A DNA stretch of 64,000 nucleotides from contig NC_041019.1 in NCBI RefSeq assembly GCF_004193775.1, positions 34,286,827-34,350,826 of the forward strand, read 5' to 3'. Source of the stretch: Glycine soja. Its lineage: Eukaryota; Streptophyta; Magnoliopsida; Fabales; Fabaceae. Shown here piece by piece: positions 46,878-57,872 of the stretch. Each line of letters starts with the position of its first letter. The stretch's first letter is position 1. The notes below the pieces were generated by a model. It saw nothing but the letters and a program-made list of their open reading frames with translations, had not been told where the DNA came from and made no database searches. The translations under genes were made by a program, and so were the position numbers.

Positions 46878-48181
46878 TTAAAGTCTCATGATTGTCACGT
46901 GTTGATGCAACAATTGTTAGTCATGGCCATACGAGACATTTTGCCTAACAAAGTCAGGTTAGCCATAACTCGCCTGTGTTTTTTCTTCAATGCCATATGT
47001 AGTAAAGTCCTTGATCCTGTCAAATTTGATGACCTGGAAAACGAGGCTGCAATTATATTGGGCCAGTTGGAGATGTATTTTCCTCCTGCTTTCTTTGACA
47101 TCATGGTCCACTTAATTGTTCACTTGGTCAGAGAAATCAAATATTGTGGTCCTATTTATCTGCGCTGTATGCACGTGAGTTGAGCGCTACATGAAGATCT
47201 TAAAAGGGTATACCAAGAATCTACATCGTCCAAAAGCATCTATTGTTGAAAGGTACATCGCAGAAGAAGCCGTTGAATTTTGTTCAGAGTACATTGAAAA
47301 GGCTAAACCTGTTGGCCTTCCTGAGTCTCGCCATGACGACAGAGTGGGCGGTAAGGGTTCAAGAGGACTGCATGTTATCACTCCAAGTGTAAAAGATTTG
47401 TTACAAGCTCACTTGTATGTGTTGAACAACAGTAATGAAGTTTTGCCATACATAGTTCAGCATGAAGGTTTAGTCAAACAAAGTAATCCAAAAATGTCAA
47501 AGAACCGTCTTGAAAAAGCATAACAAGACTTTCTCTGATTGGTTTAAAGATACAATCTTTGCTGACGAAAATGCTTCTGAAACATTAAGAAAGCTAGCTC
47601 ATGGGCCTAAAAGAAATGTTATAACTTGGCAAGGATACGACATAAACAAGTATTCCTTCTACACAAAAGCACATGACGAAAAAAGTACAATGCAAAACAG
47701 CGGGGTAACCCTAAGGGCTGAATCTCAACACTTTGCAAGTGTACATGATGACAATCCCTGTGTAGCTTCCATCCCTTACTTTGGGTTCATTGATGAAATA
47801 TGGGAGCTTAACTATGTCAAATTTACTATTTGTGTTTTCAAATGTAAGTGGGTTCACAGCAACACCGATGTGCGGACTGATGATGTAGGATTTCCATTGG
47901 TAAACCTAAAGAAACTAGCTTACCAGAATGACCCTTTCATCATGGCAGAACAAGCTAAGCAAGTATTTTATGTGCAAGACCCTTGTGATGAAAGGTGGTC
48001 TGTGGTTCTACACGGGAAAACAATTGGTGTTAATGTAGAAGATGATGATTCATACATGGACACTTATGTTAGTCCTTTGTCCACACAAATGACTTCTAAC
48101 ATCGTCGGAGAAGAAGAAGCTGATGACATTCATGCTAATTGTAATGATCATGATGAAGGAGAACTAATTAACATCGTCTAA
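46873..48181 (+). pseudogene. TNP2-like transposase, 5'-truncated and frameshifted (element D)
   Basis: Only the C-terminal part remains: the DUF4218-like region (LKSHDCHVLMQQLL, YFPPAFFDIMVHL), then the DUF4216-like tail (SIPYFGFIDEIWELNYVKFT, MAEQAKQVFYVQDPCDERWS). It matches element A from 4883 to 6187. Frameshifts fall at about 47170-47180 (the segment WMYPVE is garbled) and at about 47506 (two bases lost relative to A). The tyrosine codon at 47968-47970 is intact where A has a stop. The catalytic N-terminal half is absent. Confidence 0.88.
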
Positions 48182-48287
48182 CGTAATTTTCTAATATAGT
48201 ATTTCATTTCGGTACATTCATTTACATAACTCATACAGTGTTTTTTTGATAATATTAACTAACTCAACTTTTTCTCTTTAAAGGACC

Positions 48288-51283
48288 ATGGCTACTCCAC
48301 CTGCCTCGCCTCTTCCTCCTCTTCCTCCTCCTCCCGCAGACGCATTAGCGTCTCCATCTACGTTGAAGCGGACACGCAAGGTGACACGGTTACGATCATT
48401 GGCCATTAGACCACTTGGGGCAGAAAGACCTGTGGTCAACGTCAATCCTGCTACCGGCAAGGCCGACGGTCCCCACAAGAAGAAATTAAGAATATATTTG
48501 GGGATTGTTGCTCGTGATAAGGTCGACGTGACATATGACACCTGGAAGCAAGTCCCTGCTGCTCAAAAGGATTTGATATGGGAGGATATTCAAGTATTTG
48601 AGTTTTCTTCGTTGATTTTCTTTAGTAGTCTAAATTTGTTATTTACTTACAATAAAACCTATTTTATTGTTTGTCAGGCGGAATTTGAAATCCCTAAAGC
48701 TTCTAACAGAAAGACAAAGAAGAAAATTCTTCAGACTGTCGGCGAGCGCTGGAGGCAGTTTAAATCTGACTTGACTAGGAAATGGGCACTTGCAGCCGAC
48801 AAGGACGGTGTGGACGACATTGTCTGTGAAAAATACGACATTAGCAAGGAGAAATGGGCCTAGTTTTGTCAGACCTGCAAAGACCCCTCGTGGGAGGTAT
48901 GTACTTTGTCATTTTAGTTGTTTTCCACAACAAAATCACTTCTTATAATTCATTGTAGTAATCATTTTCATTAATGTTCAACTTTTGCAGGATGTGCGGA
49001 AAAAGGCACAGGCCATCCAAAAGCAAAACACTGCCCCCCACGTGTTGTCTCGTGTGGGTTATGAATATTTAGAACAAAAGCTCATGGCTGAGAAGACAAA
49101 GAAAAGTCTGGAAGAAGCTGCCCAGTCCGGAAGCACTGAGGGCGTCATTGACCCTCCATCTCCCATCAGACGCCACGTGAAGTGGAAGATGACCCGCACG
49201 AAGAAAACTGGGCAGATGACGTCTGAGGCAGCAAAGGAAATGGCTGAGAAGATTGTAAGTCATTTTTAATTAATAATTGTAATTATCTTTGTGTATTCTA
49301 TGAATTCCTTGGACAAATATGTGTTTTGTATAGGATTCTTTGGACGAGCAGGCGACATAGGGATCGTTCGTCCCCCATGGACGTCAGGATGTCCTGAATG
49401 CTGCCATTGGGCGACCAGAGCACCCTGGCCGTGTTTGTGCTGTTGGAGTCGATGTCACCATAAAGCAATACTTTGGATTGGCTCCACGAACGTCCCGCAG
49501 TTCTTCCTCCATGCCTCCTGAAGACCTACAACAGCTGACCCAACAAATCAGGGACCAACTGTAGGAGTCAATCGCAGAAAAAGTGACTCGACAGCTGATG
49601 GCATCCTTCAGCCAGATACAGTCCCAGTTTCAGTATTAGATGCATTCACAGGGACTTGCATTGCCTCCGGAGCCAGAGGTTGGTCCCTTAGGTGCTTGTG
49701 TCAGCACAAAGGAGAGTTGTGTTGCTCCCTCAGGGAACGATCCAGGGACGGATGACTCAGACAAATGCGGGCTATACATTGAAGAAAATCCTTCCTGCCT
49801 GGTTGCCCTAGGAAGACTTTATGAGGGATCCACAACAGTTCACAACATCCCTTTGTTGCATTGCCAAGTCAAGGTTGGTGTTAAGGAGGTTAAAGATACA
49901 GAGGCTCTCGTTCCTGTACCCACTGACGAGGTTACCTTAGTGGGACAGACAGTTAACACCTTCCTTGCTTGGTCGACACATCTTGTGAAGCGTTTATCAG
50001 AACAAGTATTTTACTCTGGTTATATGTTTCTTTTTTTCAATTAATTTGTTCACTGTAATCAAAACTTGTTAATATCTATGTTTGATCAACAGGCAGCTGT
50101 GTCTCCAGCAAAACCTCCAGAAAGCTTGGTTGATGAGGTCGATGATCCGCTGTACCTGATGACATTGACCATCCCACAACTGTTTTTGAAGCCTCTCCAG
50201 GTTATGTGGGATGCTACCATATTCGGGGTGTTTAATCAAAACTTCCCGTTGTACATAAAGCACGAAGATCTCTCTGAAATTACACACGGTGGTCAATGTC
50301 TCAGCATATCTGTTATACAATTGTGAATTTTGTAAGTCATTTTAGATTACTGTCAATTACCAAAGTAATTGTTTTAAATTCATACATAATTAACTTTGCC
50401 TTAACAACACAGACATCTGACTGAGACAAGTCTGCGAGCCGGGAATTCCGATGTGTATGGATTCCTCGAGCCATAGTCCATTCAGAGATCTGGGCAATCG
50501 CAATTTGAATCGAAAAGCTACATCAAGAGTTGGATGTAGAGTTCAAAACGAGATATTTACCTTGGAGCCTACCTGAATGGGTAAGTCAAACACAACAACT
50601 AAATTTAAATAATCTATATTACTACAACAACCCATATTTGTCTCTATTGCAGCGGACACTGGCAAATGGTCGTCATTCTGCCTAAGGAAAACCTAGTTGT
50701 CTGGTTTTGTTCTTTACATAACAGGCCAGACAACTACCTTAAGGGAATAATTAACAGGTCAGTATTGTTTTCAATACATTTTCATTGGCATAACTCAACA
50801 ACATCAATATTTTAATGTTCCTCATATTCAAAACTAGTGCTTTTGAAAGGACTTGATAATACTCCACAACCTAAATCCAAGGCTGCTGCTAGGTGGATTG
50901 TTGTTAAGGTACGTGATTTAAATAAAACTTCTACTTATATATATTTTATGTGTGTGTACACTAATTTTTGTTAATGTTTAATTAATATCCAAATTTCATT
51001 ATGTATTTAATGTAATAGACAAAAAGGAAGCACTGAATGTGGATATTATGTGATGCACTGGATGTCCACGATAATCTTAGGATCTTTCAGGAATAATTGA
51101 GAGACGGTAATTGTTTATTTCAAACAAAGTTGGTTTTCTTATAATTGTTATTACATTATTAATTTATTTTTTTATTTGATCATGCATTATTTTAATGAAG
51201 TTAGACCATTGGAAGCAGAGAGATTCAAGGCGCTTCACATCCAGTGGGCACAATATTATCTAAAAGTTAGAAATCAAACATAG
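48288..51283 (+). pseudogene. Second CACTA gene with Ulp1-like C terminus, disrupted (element D)
   Basis: Collinear with 6293-9287 of element A. Inferred exons: 48288-48593, 48678-48896, 48991-49254, 49334-50004, 50093-50331, 50413-50580, 50653-50757, 50837-50908, about 51016-51110 and 51191-51283. Domain order is as in A: Pro-rich leader, Transposase_24-like part, C48-like peptidase part (GHWQMVV and GYYVMHW). It shares two stops with A (after KWA in exon 2; at SQFQ-Y-stop-MHS in exon 4) and has private ones: TAG at about 49562 and TGA in exon 5. It also has a one-base insertion at the start of exon 8 and lost acceptors for exons 9 and 10 (TTAA for TTAG; GCAT for ATAG). The exon 2 donor is intact (GGTATG) where A's is mutated. 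Confidence 0.8.
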
Positions 51284-51529
51284 GATGTTAGACAACTATA
51301 TAACTTTAGGTTACTTAATTAGTTTACATACTTTGCATTACATTTTTTACAATTGTTGTTTCATTTTAACATTGAATAACCTTTGTTGATAGCTAGTTTT
51401 CTGCTAAAACCTATTTGAAAGCAGAATGCAAATGATATATGTTGTGTGCTATGTGGTCTGATTTTAAATTTACAGGTTAAATTTTGTTTTTTTTTTTTGT
51501 AAAAACAGAGATAGTATTTAAAAAAAATC

Positions 51530-51975
51530 TTGAAAACAACATTGGTTTTTTTTTTTTTTTATTTACAGAAAACTGATGTTAACGATTAACATCAATTTTT
51601 TTTAAAAAATCGATGTTAACATATATTAACATCGATTTTCTGTAAAAAAAAAAAAAACCAATATGTACGTTAACATCGGTTTTTCTAAAAAACTGATGTT
51701 AACTGTCAACATTAACACATTCGTTAACATCGGTTTTTTTTTACAGAAAACTGATGTTAACTTACGTTAACATTAATATACATTTTTTGGGTGTAATTCA
51801 TATTATCAACATCGGTTATTTATATAACCGATGTTGAAAATTTTACGTTAACATCGATTTTTAAAAAATCGATTTTAACGATAATACTTTCAACGTCGGT
51901 ACTTTCAACAACGATTTTTGAACCGATGTTGAAAGTCATAAATAACCGATGTAGAAAGCATATTTTCTAAAAGTG
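51530..51975. repeat. Subterminal inverted-repeat array and 3' terminus of element D
   Basis: Multiple AACATCGGTTTTT / AAAACTGATGTTAAC units in hairpin pairs, ending GCATATTTTCTAAAAGTG. The layout matches element A's array but is shorter. Confidence 0.85.
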
Positions 51976-52145
51976 AAATCATGACTCTATCTTGTTATTG
52001 CCTGAGACATTAGGCGCAGACTTTGCGAAACATGTTTTGATAGTGTACAAGACACAACTTTTATCCATTATATTTGTTTACATCTAATCAAAATAATTAA
52101 GAGTCTTGATTAATCTTAATACATAAATGTCTTTTGATTTAACAA
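51976..52145. other. Short spacer between element D and the LTR
   Basis: 170 bp of AT-rich DNA; nothing recognised. Its last five bases, AACAA (52141-52145), are the expected position of the retrotransposon's target duplication, whose partner is outside the window. Confidence 0.5.
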
Positions 52146-54041
52146 TGTCGCAACCTACCCTTCGGCGGGAGGGCGACGCGTGACTCGCGGGATGCGTGTT
52201 CCACGAAAGGAATACGCGCGGAGTCGCCACCAACGTTTATTTGAGGAAAACGTCGGAAAAACCGGAAAAGACGCGATCTACGAACTTTTTAGTGAAAGGT
52301 TCGGGAGTTGTATTTACGCACGGGGAAGGTATTAGCACCCCACACGCCCGTCCCAAGGGACGACAGCCTTTAATCGAATGTGCAAACATGACTTTGATTT
52401 TTATGTTCCCTTTTATGTTCTTATATCCTTTATACCCTTTTTATATTTTTTCTTTTTTATGGTCGACAAGGGTGTTTCCCTTTGCTCCTATGTATTCCTC
52501 AATTTGGGATGAGAAAATCAGACCTACGTAGTTCTTTCGGAACAAAGTGTTTGGTTAAGTTTGTTTTTGTCTTTTTTGCAAAATATGTTTTTATTGAACA
52601 AAAAGGTCATTTGAGGTGTTGGACCATTAAACGGTCTTTTGATTTTGAAAGGAGAGAAACGTTAAGGCATTGGACCATTAACGATCTCTTTGGGGTGGTC
52701 GACAAAAGCGGGGCTTTTGCTCCTACGTATCCTCAATGAGGAACTCAGACCTACGTAGTTCTTTCTTATCAAGTGATTCTTTTTTGCTCAAGTGGTGATC
52801 ATTTTAAGGCGTTGGACCTTAAAAATGATCCATTTTACTTAGTGAGAAAATGAAATGACGAACTTCAAAAGCCTATTTTTGTGGACGAGCTTGACTAGGC
52901 GAGTTGATTTTAGCCTTAGTTTCACTTTAGTTATTAATCAATTCGATTAAGAATGAGAAATCCCAAAGAGAAAACGTCCGATTGATTTTCCGCTTTATTC
53001 TACTAAAAGATGTCTTTTTGATTATTATATTATTTTTTACCTCTTTTTGATTTCCAACGTGGTTACGGCACGACCGAACGGTCGGAATTGATTTTAACCG
53101 AAGTTAACGGATAATGCAATTCAAATGTTCGGTGGAAATTTATTTTATTTTTAAGTTTAAGCGAGAAATGACTTAAGTAAAATGGCTTAAGCACGTCAAC
53201 AGGGGGTATAAAAAGTAAACAAAACGAGAATCAAAATGCACGAAACACAATGTGGACCACTACGGGTACATAGAATGAATCGAAAAGCTTGGTTCGAGGT
53301 ACTTACCCGTTGAAGATCGAAGAACGATGAAGAACGGATGAAGAACGTCGAAGAACGGTTCAAACCTTTGCGAGATTCCTCACGGAAAACGTTACGGAAA
53401 CGTTTCGGAAGCGCCTCGGCTTAGATTTTCTTCACGGAAACAATTTTTCCAAGCAAATTCCAAAGAGAGAGAAGTGCCTAAAGGGCTGGGATCCTTTTCT
53501 TCTTCATTTTCTCCCCTATTTATAGCAAAATAGGGGAGATGCTTGCCGCCCAGCTCGCCCAGGCGAGCTCAGCTCGCCCAGGCGAGCAGGGTTGCTTCCT
53601 CCAGAAGCAACCGCCTTCTGGAGGAATCTTCTGGAGGGCCCAAATGGGCCTGGTTGCTATTTGCACCCCCATTTTTACCAAGTTCACCCCCTCTGCTGTT
53701 TTTTTGGTGATTCTTTTTTCGTAAAGTTACGGAAACTTACGAATTTCGTAACGATACTTGTTTTCTTTCCGTAATTGTTACGGAACCTTGCGGATTACAT
53801 AATCATCCCCTTTTTGACTTACGGAATGTTACGGAACCTCACTTAATTATGCAACGACGCTTCCTTTCGATTTCCGGTGTGTCACGGAAACTTACGGATT
53901 GTGCACCAATATTTTTTGGTTTTCCGGCATGTCCTGAAATTTCACAAATTGCCTAATGATGGGTGCCAAGCACCTCACGAGGACCAAAGAATGGTCGCAC
54001 GTCATCGAGCAAAGGTTCCCGGACGAAATTAGGGTATGACA
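52146..54041 (-). repeat. 3' LTR (1896 bp)
   Basis: On the minus strand it begins TGTCATACCCTAATTTCGTC and ends GGTAGGTTGCGACA, with the TG...CA form. The start is just after the polypurine tract. It contains two copies of a CCTACGTATCCTCAATGAGG / CTACGTAGTTCTTTC module (about 52490-52545 and 52715-52765) and a GCTCGCCCAGGCGAGC palindrome pair near 53550-53586. TATA and polyadenylation signals were not pinned down. The 5' partner is outside the window. Confidence 0.88.
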
Positions 54042-54056
54042 GTTGCCCCTCTTTAC
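54042..54056 (-). other. Polypurine tract
   Basis: GTAAAGAGGGGCAAC on the minus strand abuts the LTR start TGTCATACCC. Such a purine run primes plus-strand DNA synthesis in LTR retroelements. Confidence 0.8.
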
Positions 54057-54059
54057 TTG

Positions 54060-54510
54060 TCTTTTATTGGAGATAAAAGAAAAGTAAAGATAAGACACTA
54101 ATTTCGCTCCTCTCGACTTGGCGAGAGTCGCGGGTGACCATAAAAATCTCCACATGCCAATGACTTGTTGTCCCCCAAAATTTCACAAATTGCCTAATGA
54201 CGGGCGCCAAGCACCTCACAAGGACCAAAGAATGGTCGCATGTCATCAAGCAAAGGTACCCGAAAATCAGTGTATGACACTAATTTCGCTCCTCTCGGTT
54301 GACGAGAGTCGCGGGTGACCGTGACTTGTCGTTCCTAGGATTTCACAAATTGCCTGATGATGGATGCCAAGCACCTCACAAGGACCAAAGAATGGTCGCA
54401 TGTCATCAAGCAAAGGTCCCCGAAAATCAGTGTATGACACTAATTTCGCTCCTCTCGGCTGACGAGAGTCGCGGGTGACCATGAAATTTCCACATGTAAA
54501 TGACTTTGTT
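54060..54510. repeat. Repeats resembling the LTR start, inside the 3' untranslated region
   Basis: Three units about 160-180 bp apart carry CACTAATTTCGCTCCTCTCG, GAGAGTCGCGGGTGACC, TTTCACAAATTGCCT-ATGA and CCAAGCACCTCA-AAGGACC. The same CACAAATTGCC... AAGAATGGTCGCA...CAAAGG-T-CC string forms the first roughly 100 bp of the LTR (53938-54041). The LTR edge and the adjoining internal DNA have evidently been duplicated in tandem. Confidence 0.8.
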
Positions 54511-54587
54511 GTCCCCGGAGGAACAAAAGGTGCAGAAGACTGTGTCAGCCTCTGCATGCTATCAAGCGTTCTGTCTTACAGATAGCA

Positions 54588-55945
54588 AAAGAATGGGTGC
54601 GAATAACCATAAGGTATCTCCGCGTATCTTGGGTGCAGAATGACCAAACTTGGTCTCTGCTTGTCATCGGGCCCGCCGCCTCTGGATGACAAAAGGGTGC
54701 GGATAACCGTAAAGTATCTCCGCGTATCTTGGGTGCAGAATGACCAAACTTGGTCTCTGCTTGCCATCGGACACAACTGTGTCTGCCTAGCAAAGGGGTG
54801 CAGATAACCGTAAGGTATCTCCGCGTATCTTGGGTGCAGAATGACCAAACTTGGTCTCTGCTTGCCATCGGACACAACTGTGTCTGCCTAGCAAAGGGGT
54901 GCAGATAACCGTAAGGTATCTCCGCGTATCTTGGGTGCAGAATGACCAAACTTGGTCTCTGCTTGCCATCGGACACAACTGTGTCTGCCTAGCAAAGGGG
55001 TGCAGATAACCGTAAGGTATCTCCGCGTATCTTGGGTGCAGAATGACCAAACTTAGTCTCTGCGTGCCATCGGACAACAACTGTGTCTAAATAGCAAAGG
55101 GGTGCGGATAACCGTAAGGTATCTCCGCGTATCTTGGGTGCAGAATGACCAAACTTAGTCTCTGCGTGCCATCGGACAACAACTGTGTCTAAATAGCAAA
55201 GGGGTGCGGATAACCGTAAGGTATCTCCGCGTATCTTGGGTGCAGAATGACCAAACTTAGTCTCTGCGTGCCATCGGACAACAACTGTGTCTAAATAGCA
55301 AAGGGGTGCGGATAACCGTAAGGTATCTCCGCGTATCTTTGGTGCAGAATGACCAAACTTAGTCTCTGCGTGCCATCGGACAACAACTGTGTCTAAATAG
55401 CAAAGGGGTGCGGATAACCGTAAGGTATCTCCGCGTATCTTGGGTGCAGAATGACCAAACTTAGTCTCTGCGTGCCATCGGACAACAACTGTGTCTAAAT
55501 AGCAAAGGGGTGCGGATAACCGTAAGGTATCTCCGCGTATCTTGGGTGCAGAATGACCAAACTTAGTCTCTGCGTGCCATCGGACAACAACTGTGTCTAA
55601 ATAGCAAAGGGGTGCGGATAACCGTAAGGTATCTCCGCGTATCTTTGGTGCAGAATGACCAAACTTAGTCTCTGCGTGCCATCGGACAACAACTGTGTCT
55701 AAATAGCAAAGGGGTGCGGATAACCGTAAGGTATCTCCGCGTATCTTTGGTGCAGAATGACCAAACTTAGTCTCTGCGTGCCATCGGACAACAACTGTGT
55801 CTAAATAGCAAAGGGGTGCGGATAACCGTAAGGTATCTCCGCGTATCTTTGGTGCAGAATGACCAAACTTAGTCTCTGCGTGCCATCGGACAACAACTGT
55901 GTCTAAATAGCAAAGGGGTGCGGATAACCGTAAGGTGTCTCCGCG
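54588..55945. repeat. 102-bp satellite-like tandem array within the retrotransposon
   Basis: About thirteen units with a 102-bp period, core GATAACCGTAAGGTATCTCC, GCGTATCTTGGGTGCAGAAT, GACCAAACTT-GTCTCTGC. Two subtypes occupy separate blocks: units before about 55070 have GGACACAACTGTGTCTGCC, later ones GGACAACAACTGTGTCTAAA. Because 102 is divisible by three and one frame lacks stops, it produces a misleading 371-codon minus-strand frame (54989-56104). Confidence 0.95.
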
Positions 55946-55969
55946 GGCTACCAGCTCTTGAGTCATGGC

Positions 55970-57872
55970 AACAAAAGGCGGTGTGGTCGACAAAAGCGAG
56001 GCTCTTGCTCCTACGTATCCTCCAATGAGGAACTCAGACCTACGTAGTTCTGGATAACTTGTGAGACTTGAAAAAGTCTCGGTGTTTTCTCCACTAAAAT
56101 GCAAACATGTTTTAGCAAAGAGACAAATATTCCAACTGATTTTAGAGCAGCATATGATTTGAGTGACAAATAATGCGCCTACCAGGGAAGGAGAGTCTGC
56201 TGATGGGATCCCCCATAACCATAAATGAGATCTTGGATGTTAGCATTTCGTTTCTAAATGACCATTTAGAGGAAACGCTGGGTTCGACAAAAATAGAAGA
56301 AATCCACTCAAAGTGTATCAATCTCGCACAGGTAAGTGTTTCATCCTAATTCCGAACCATAGATATGTCATGACTTGACTTTGCAAATTATTTCCTATCA
56401 AATCAAAAATTACATGCGTGATCATGGATCAATAGGGCTTCCCTTGGGAATGGGTTCTTTTGATGGTTTCTTCTTTCGGTTTTTATGTGTTTTTGGCTTT
56501 TGATTTTTCTGGCTTTTTCTTTTTTCTGTTTTTTTTTGTTTAGTGCGGGGCGAGGAAAAAAGGGTCGCTAGCGCACGGGATTTTGGTTGGTAATTAAAGG
56601 GAGAAGACCATTTTAGGTCGTGGTTTCCTTTCCTTCCTTTTTGTTCATTTGGTGACAATTCTGTACTGTTCAGATATTGTCTGGTCCAAAGACCTCTCTG
56701 CACATTTCTTCTGGTTTCTTTCGATCCTTGATCAGGAGCTTTCTTTCCTTCTTCTTCTTCCTTTTTTACTTTCTCCCATTCTTTGATTGGGAATTTTCCT
56801 TTCTTTTCTTTTTGCTTTCTCCCACTCTTTGATTGGGGAATTTTCCTTCTTTTCCTTTTTTTTTGCTTTCTCCCACTCTTTGATTGGGGAATTTTCCTTC
56901 ATTTCTTTTTTGCTTTCATTGGGAATTTTCCTTCTCTTTTTCTTTGATTGGAAATTTCCCCTCTATTCTTTTTTTGCTTCCGAGGGATTGGCATCCTCAC
57001 CCTGGGTCAAGGTTTATGGTGAGTCAGGATTTTGGCTCAAAGCTTGTAGAATGGCTAGACATGATACATGTCAGGGTTTGGTTTGGTTCAAGGATAAAAG
57101 GGATGCCCCACATTATTTCCATGGCACAAATGCAAAAATGATGATTTGGAAACTTTATGCAAAACTGGTCATGCATGCACCTATGCGGACACTCAAGTGT
57201 CAAATTTTTATGGTCATGTGATGCTAGGGCTCAGGATTCATTTCCTCTATTTTAATCAACCCAATGTTTCCAAAATATGTTCTTTTATCAATTTGTGCAT
57301 TCATCCGAGTCCATTTCGGGCGTCCGGGGAAATTTCACAGCATTCACCCTTCAGGTGTAGACACATTTTCCAAAAATTGGTTATGATCAACGAACTTTTT
57401 CAAAGAAAAGTTGGAAATCGTCTCTTTTCAAAAGCATGCTGTTTTTTAGCTAGACAACCTATTTTTTCCTTTTTTCTACCTTTTTCCTTACTTGCCCTTC
57501 TTCCCCTATTTGCCCTCTTTTTCTTTTCACTTTCTTTTCTTTTCTATTTCATTTTCTTTCCTTTTCTATTTCATTTTCTTTCCTTTTCTATTTCATTTTT
57601 ATCATGATTTTTTGTTTATTTTTACATATATACTTTTGGACGATGTTCCTAAACGAAGAACTCTACACGGTTCCAGAATTTCAAACATCATCGATAGTAA
57701 TGATATATAAATACTAACGCACCAATCTAAACAAAAATGAATGCGCTGTACAAATGACAATCGAAACAACAAAAACAAACGTTAGTCTCTCAAGTCAAAA
57801 CAATAACATAGAATAATAAAAAAAAATGACAAAAGAAATATGAAAGAAGACATGAATCTGGGGATCTCCCAG
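55970..57872. other. Retrotransposon untranslated region between tandem array and extra ORF
   Basis: A copy of the LTR module GTGGTCGACAAAAGCGAGG...CTACGTAGTTCTGG lies at 55983-56061. Pyrimidine-rich low-complexity blocks on the plus strand lie at 56740-56990 (four diverged TTTGATTGGGAATTTTCCTT units) and 57465-57610 (TTTTCTATTTCATTTTCTTT units). Open frames over them are artefacts. Confidence 0.6.

Larger units (their letters stand above)
39583..51975 (+). mobile_element. CACTA transposon D with multiple captured host-gene fragments
   Basis: The left terminus is CACTACTAGAA at 39583 and the right terminus is TTCTAAAAGTG at 51975, giving an element of about 12.4 kb. Adjacent trinucleotides are CAA and AAA, an imperfect target duplication. 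Subterminal AACATCGG repeats at both ends match element A. From 46873 to the right end it is collinear with A. The first half of the transposase is absent, and about 7 kb hold pieces of at least four host genes: SMXL-like (+), bHLH93-like (-), 2-Cys peroxiredoxin (+) and PBP1/KRP1-like (-). It has no intact transposase and needs help in trans. Confidence 0.8.

Noticed and set aside
52196..52739. Two ORFs within the LTR
   Set aside because: They lie antisense in an LTR, have no domain and depend on chance open frames.
54989..56104. 371-codon minus-strand ORF made of 34-residue repeats
   Set aside because: It is the translation of the 102-bp tandem array, which stays open only because the period is a multiple of three. 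Other overlapping frames do the same (54545-54976, 54576-54875).
56787..57710. Phe/Ser-rich plus-strand ORFs
   Set aside because: Low-complexity pyrimidine repeats in the retrotransposon's untranslated region; no domain, opposite strand to the element's genes.
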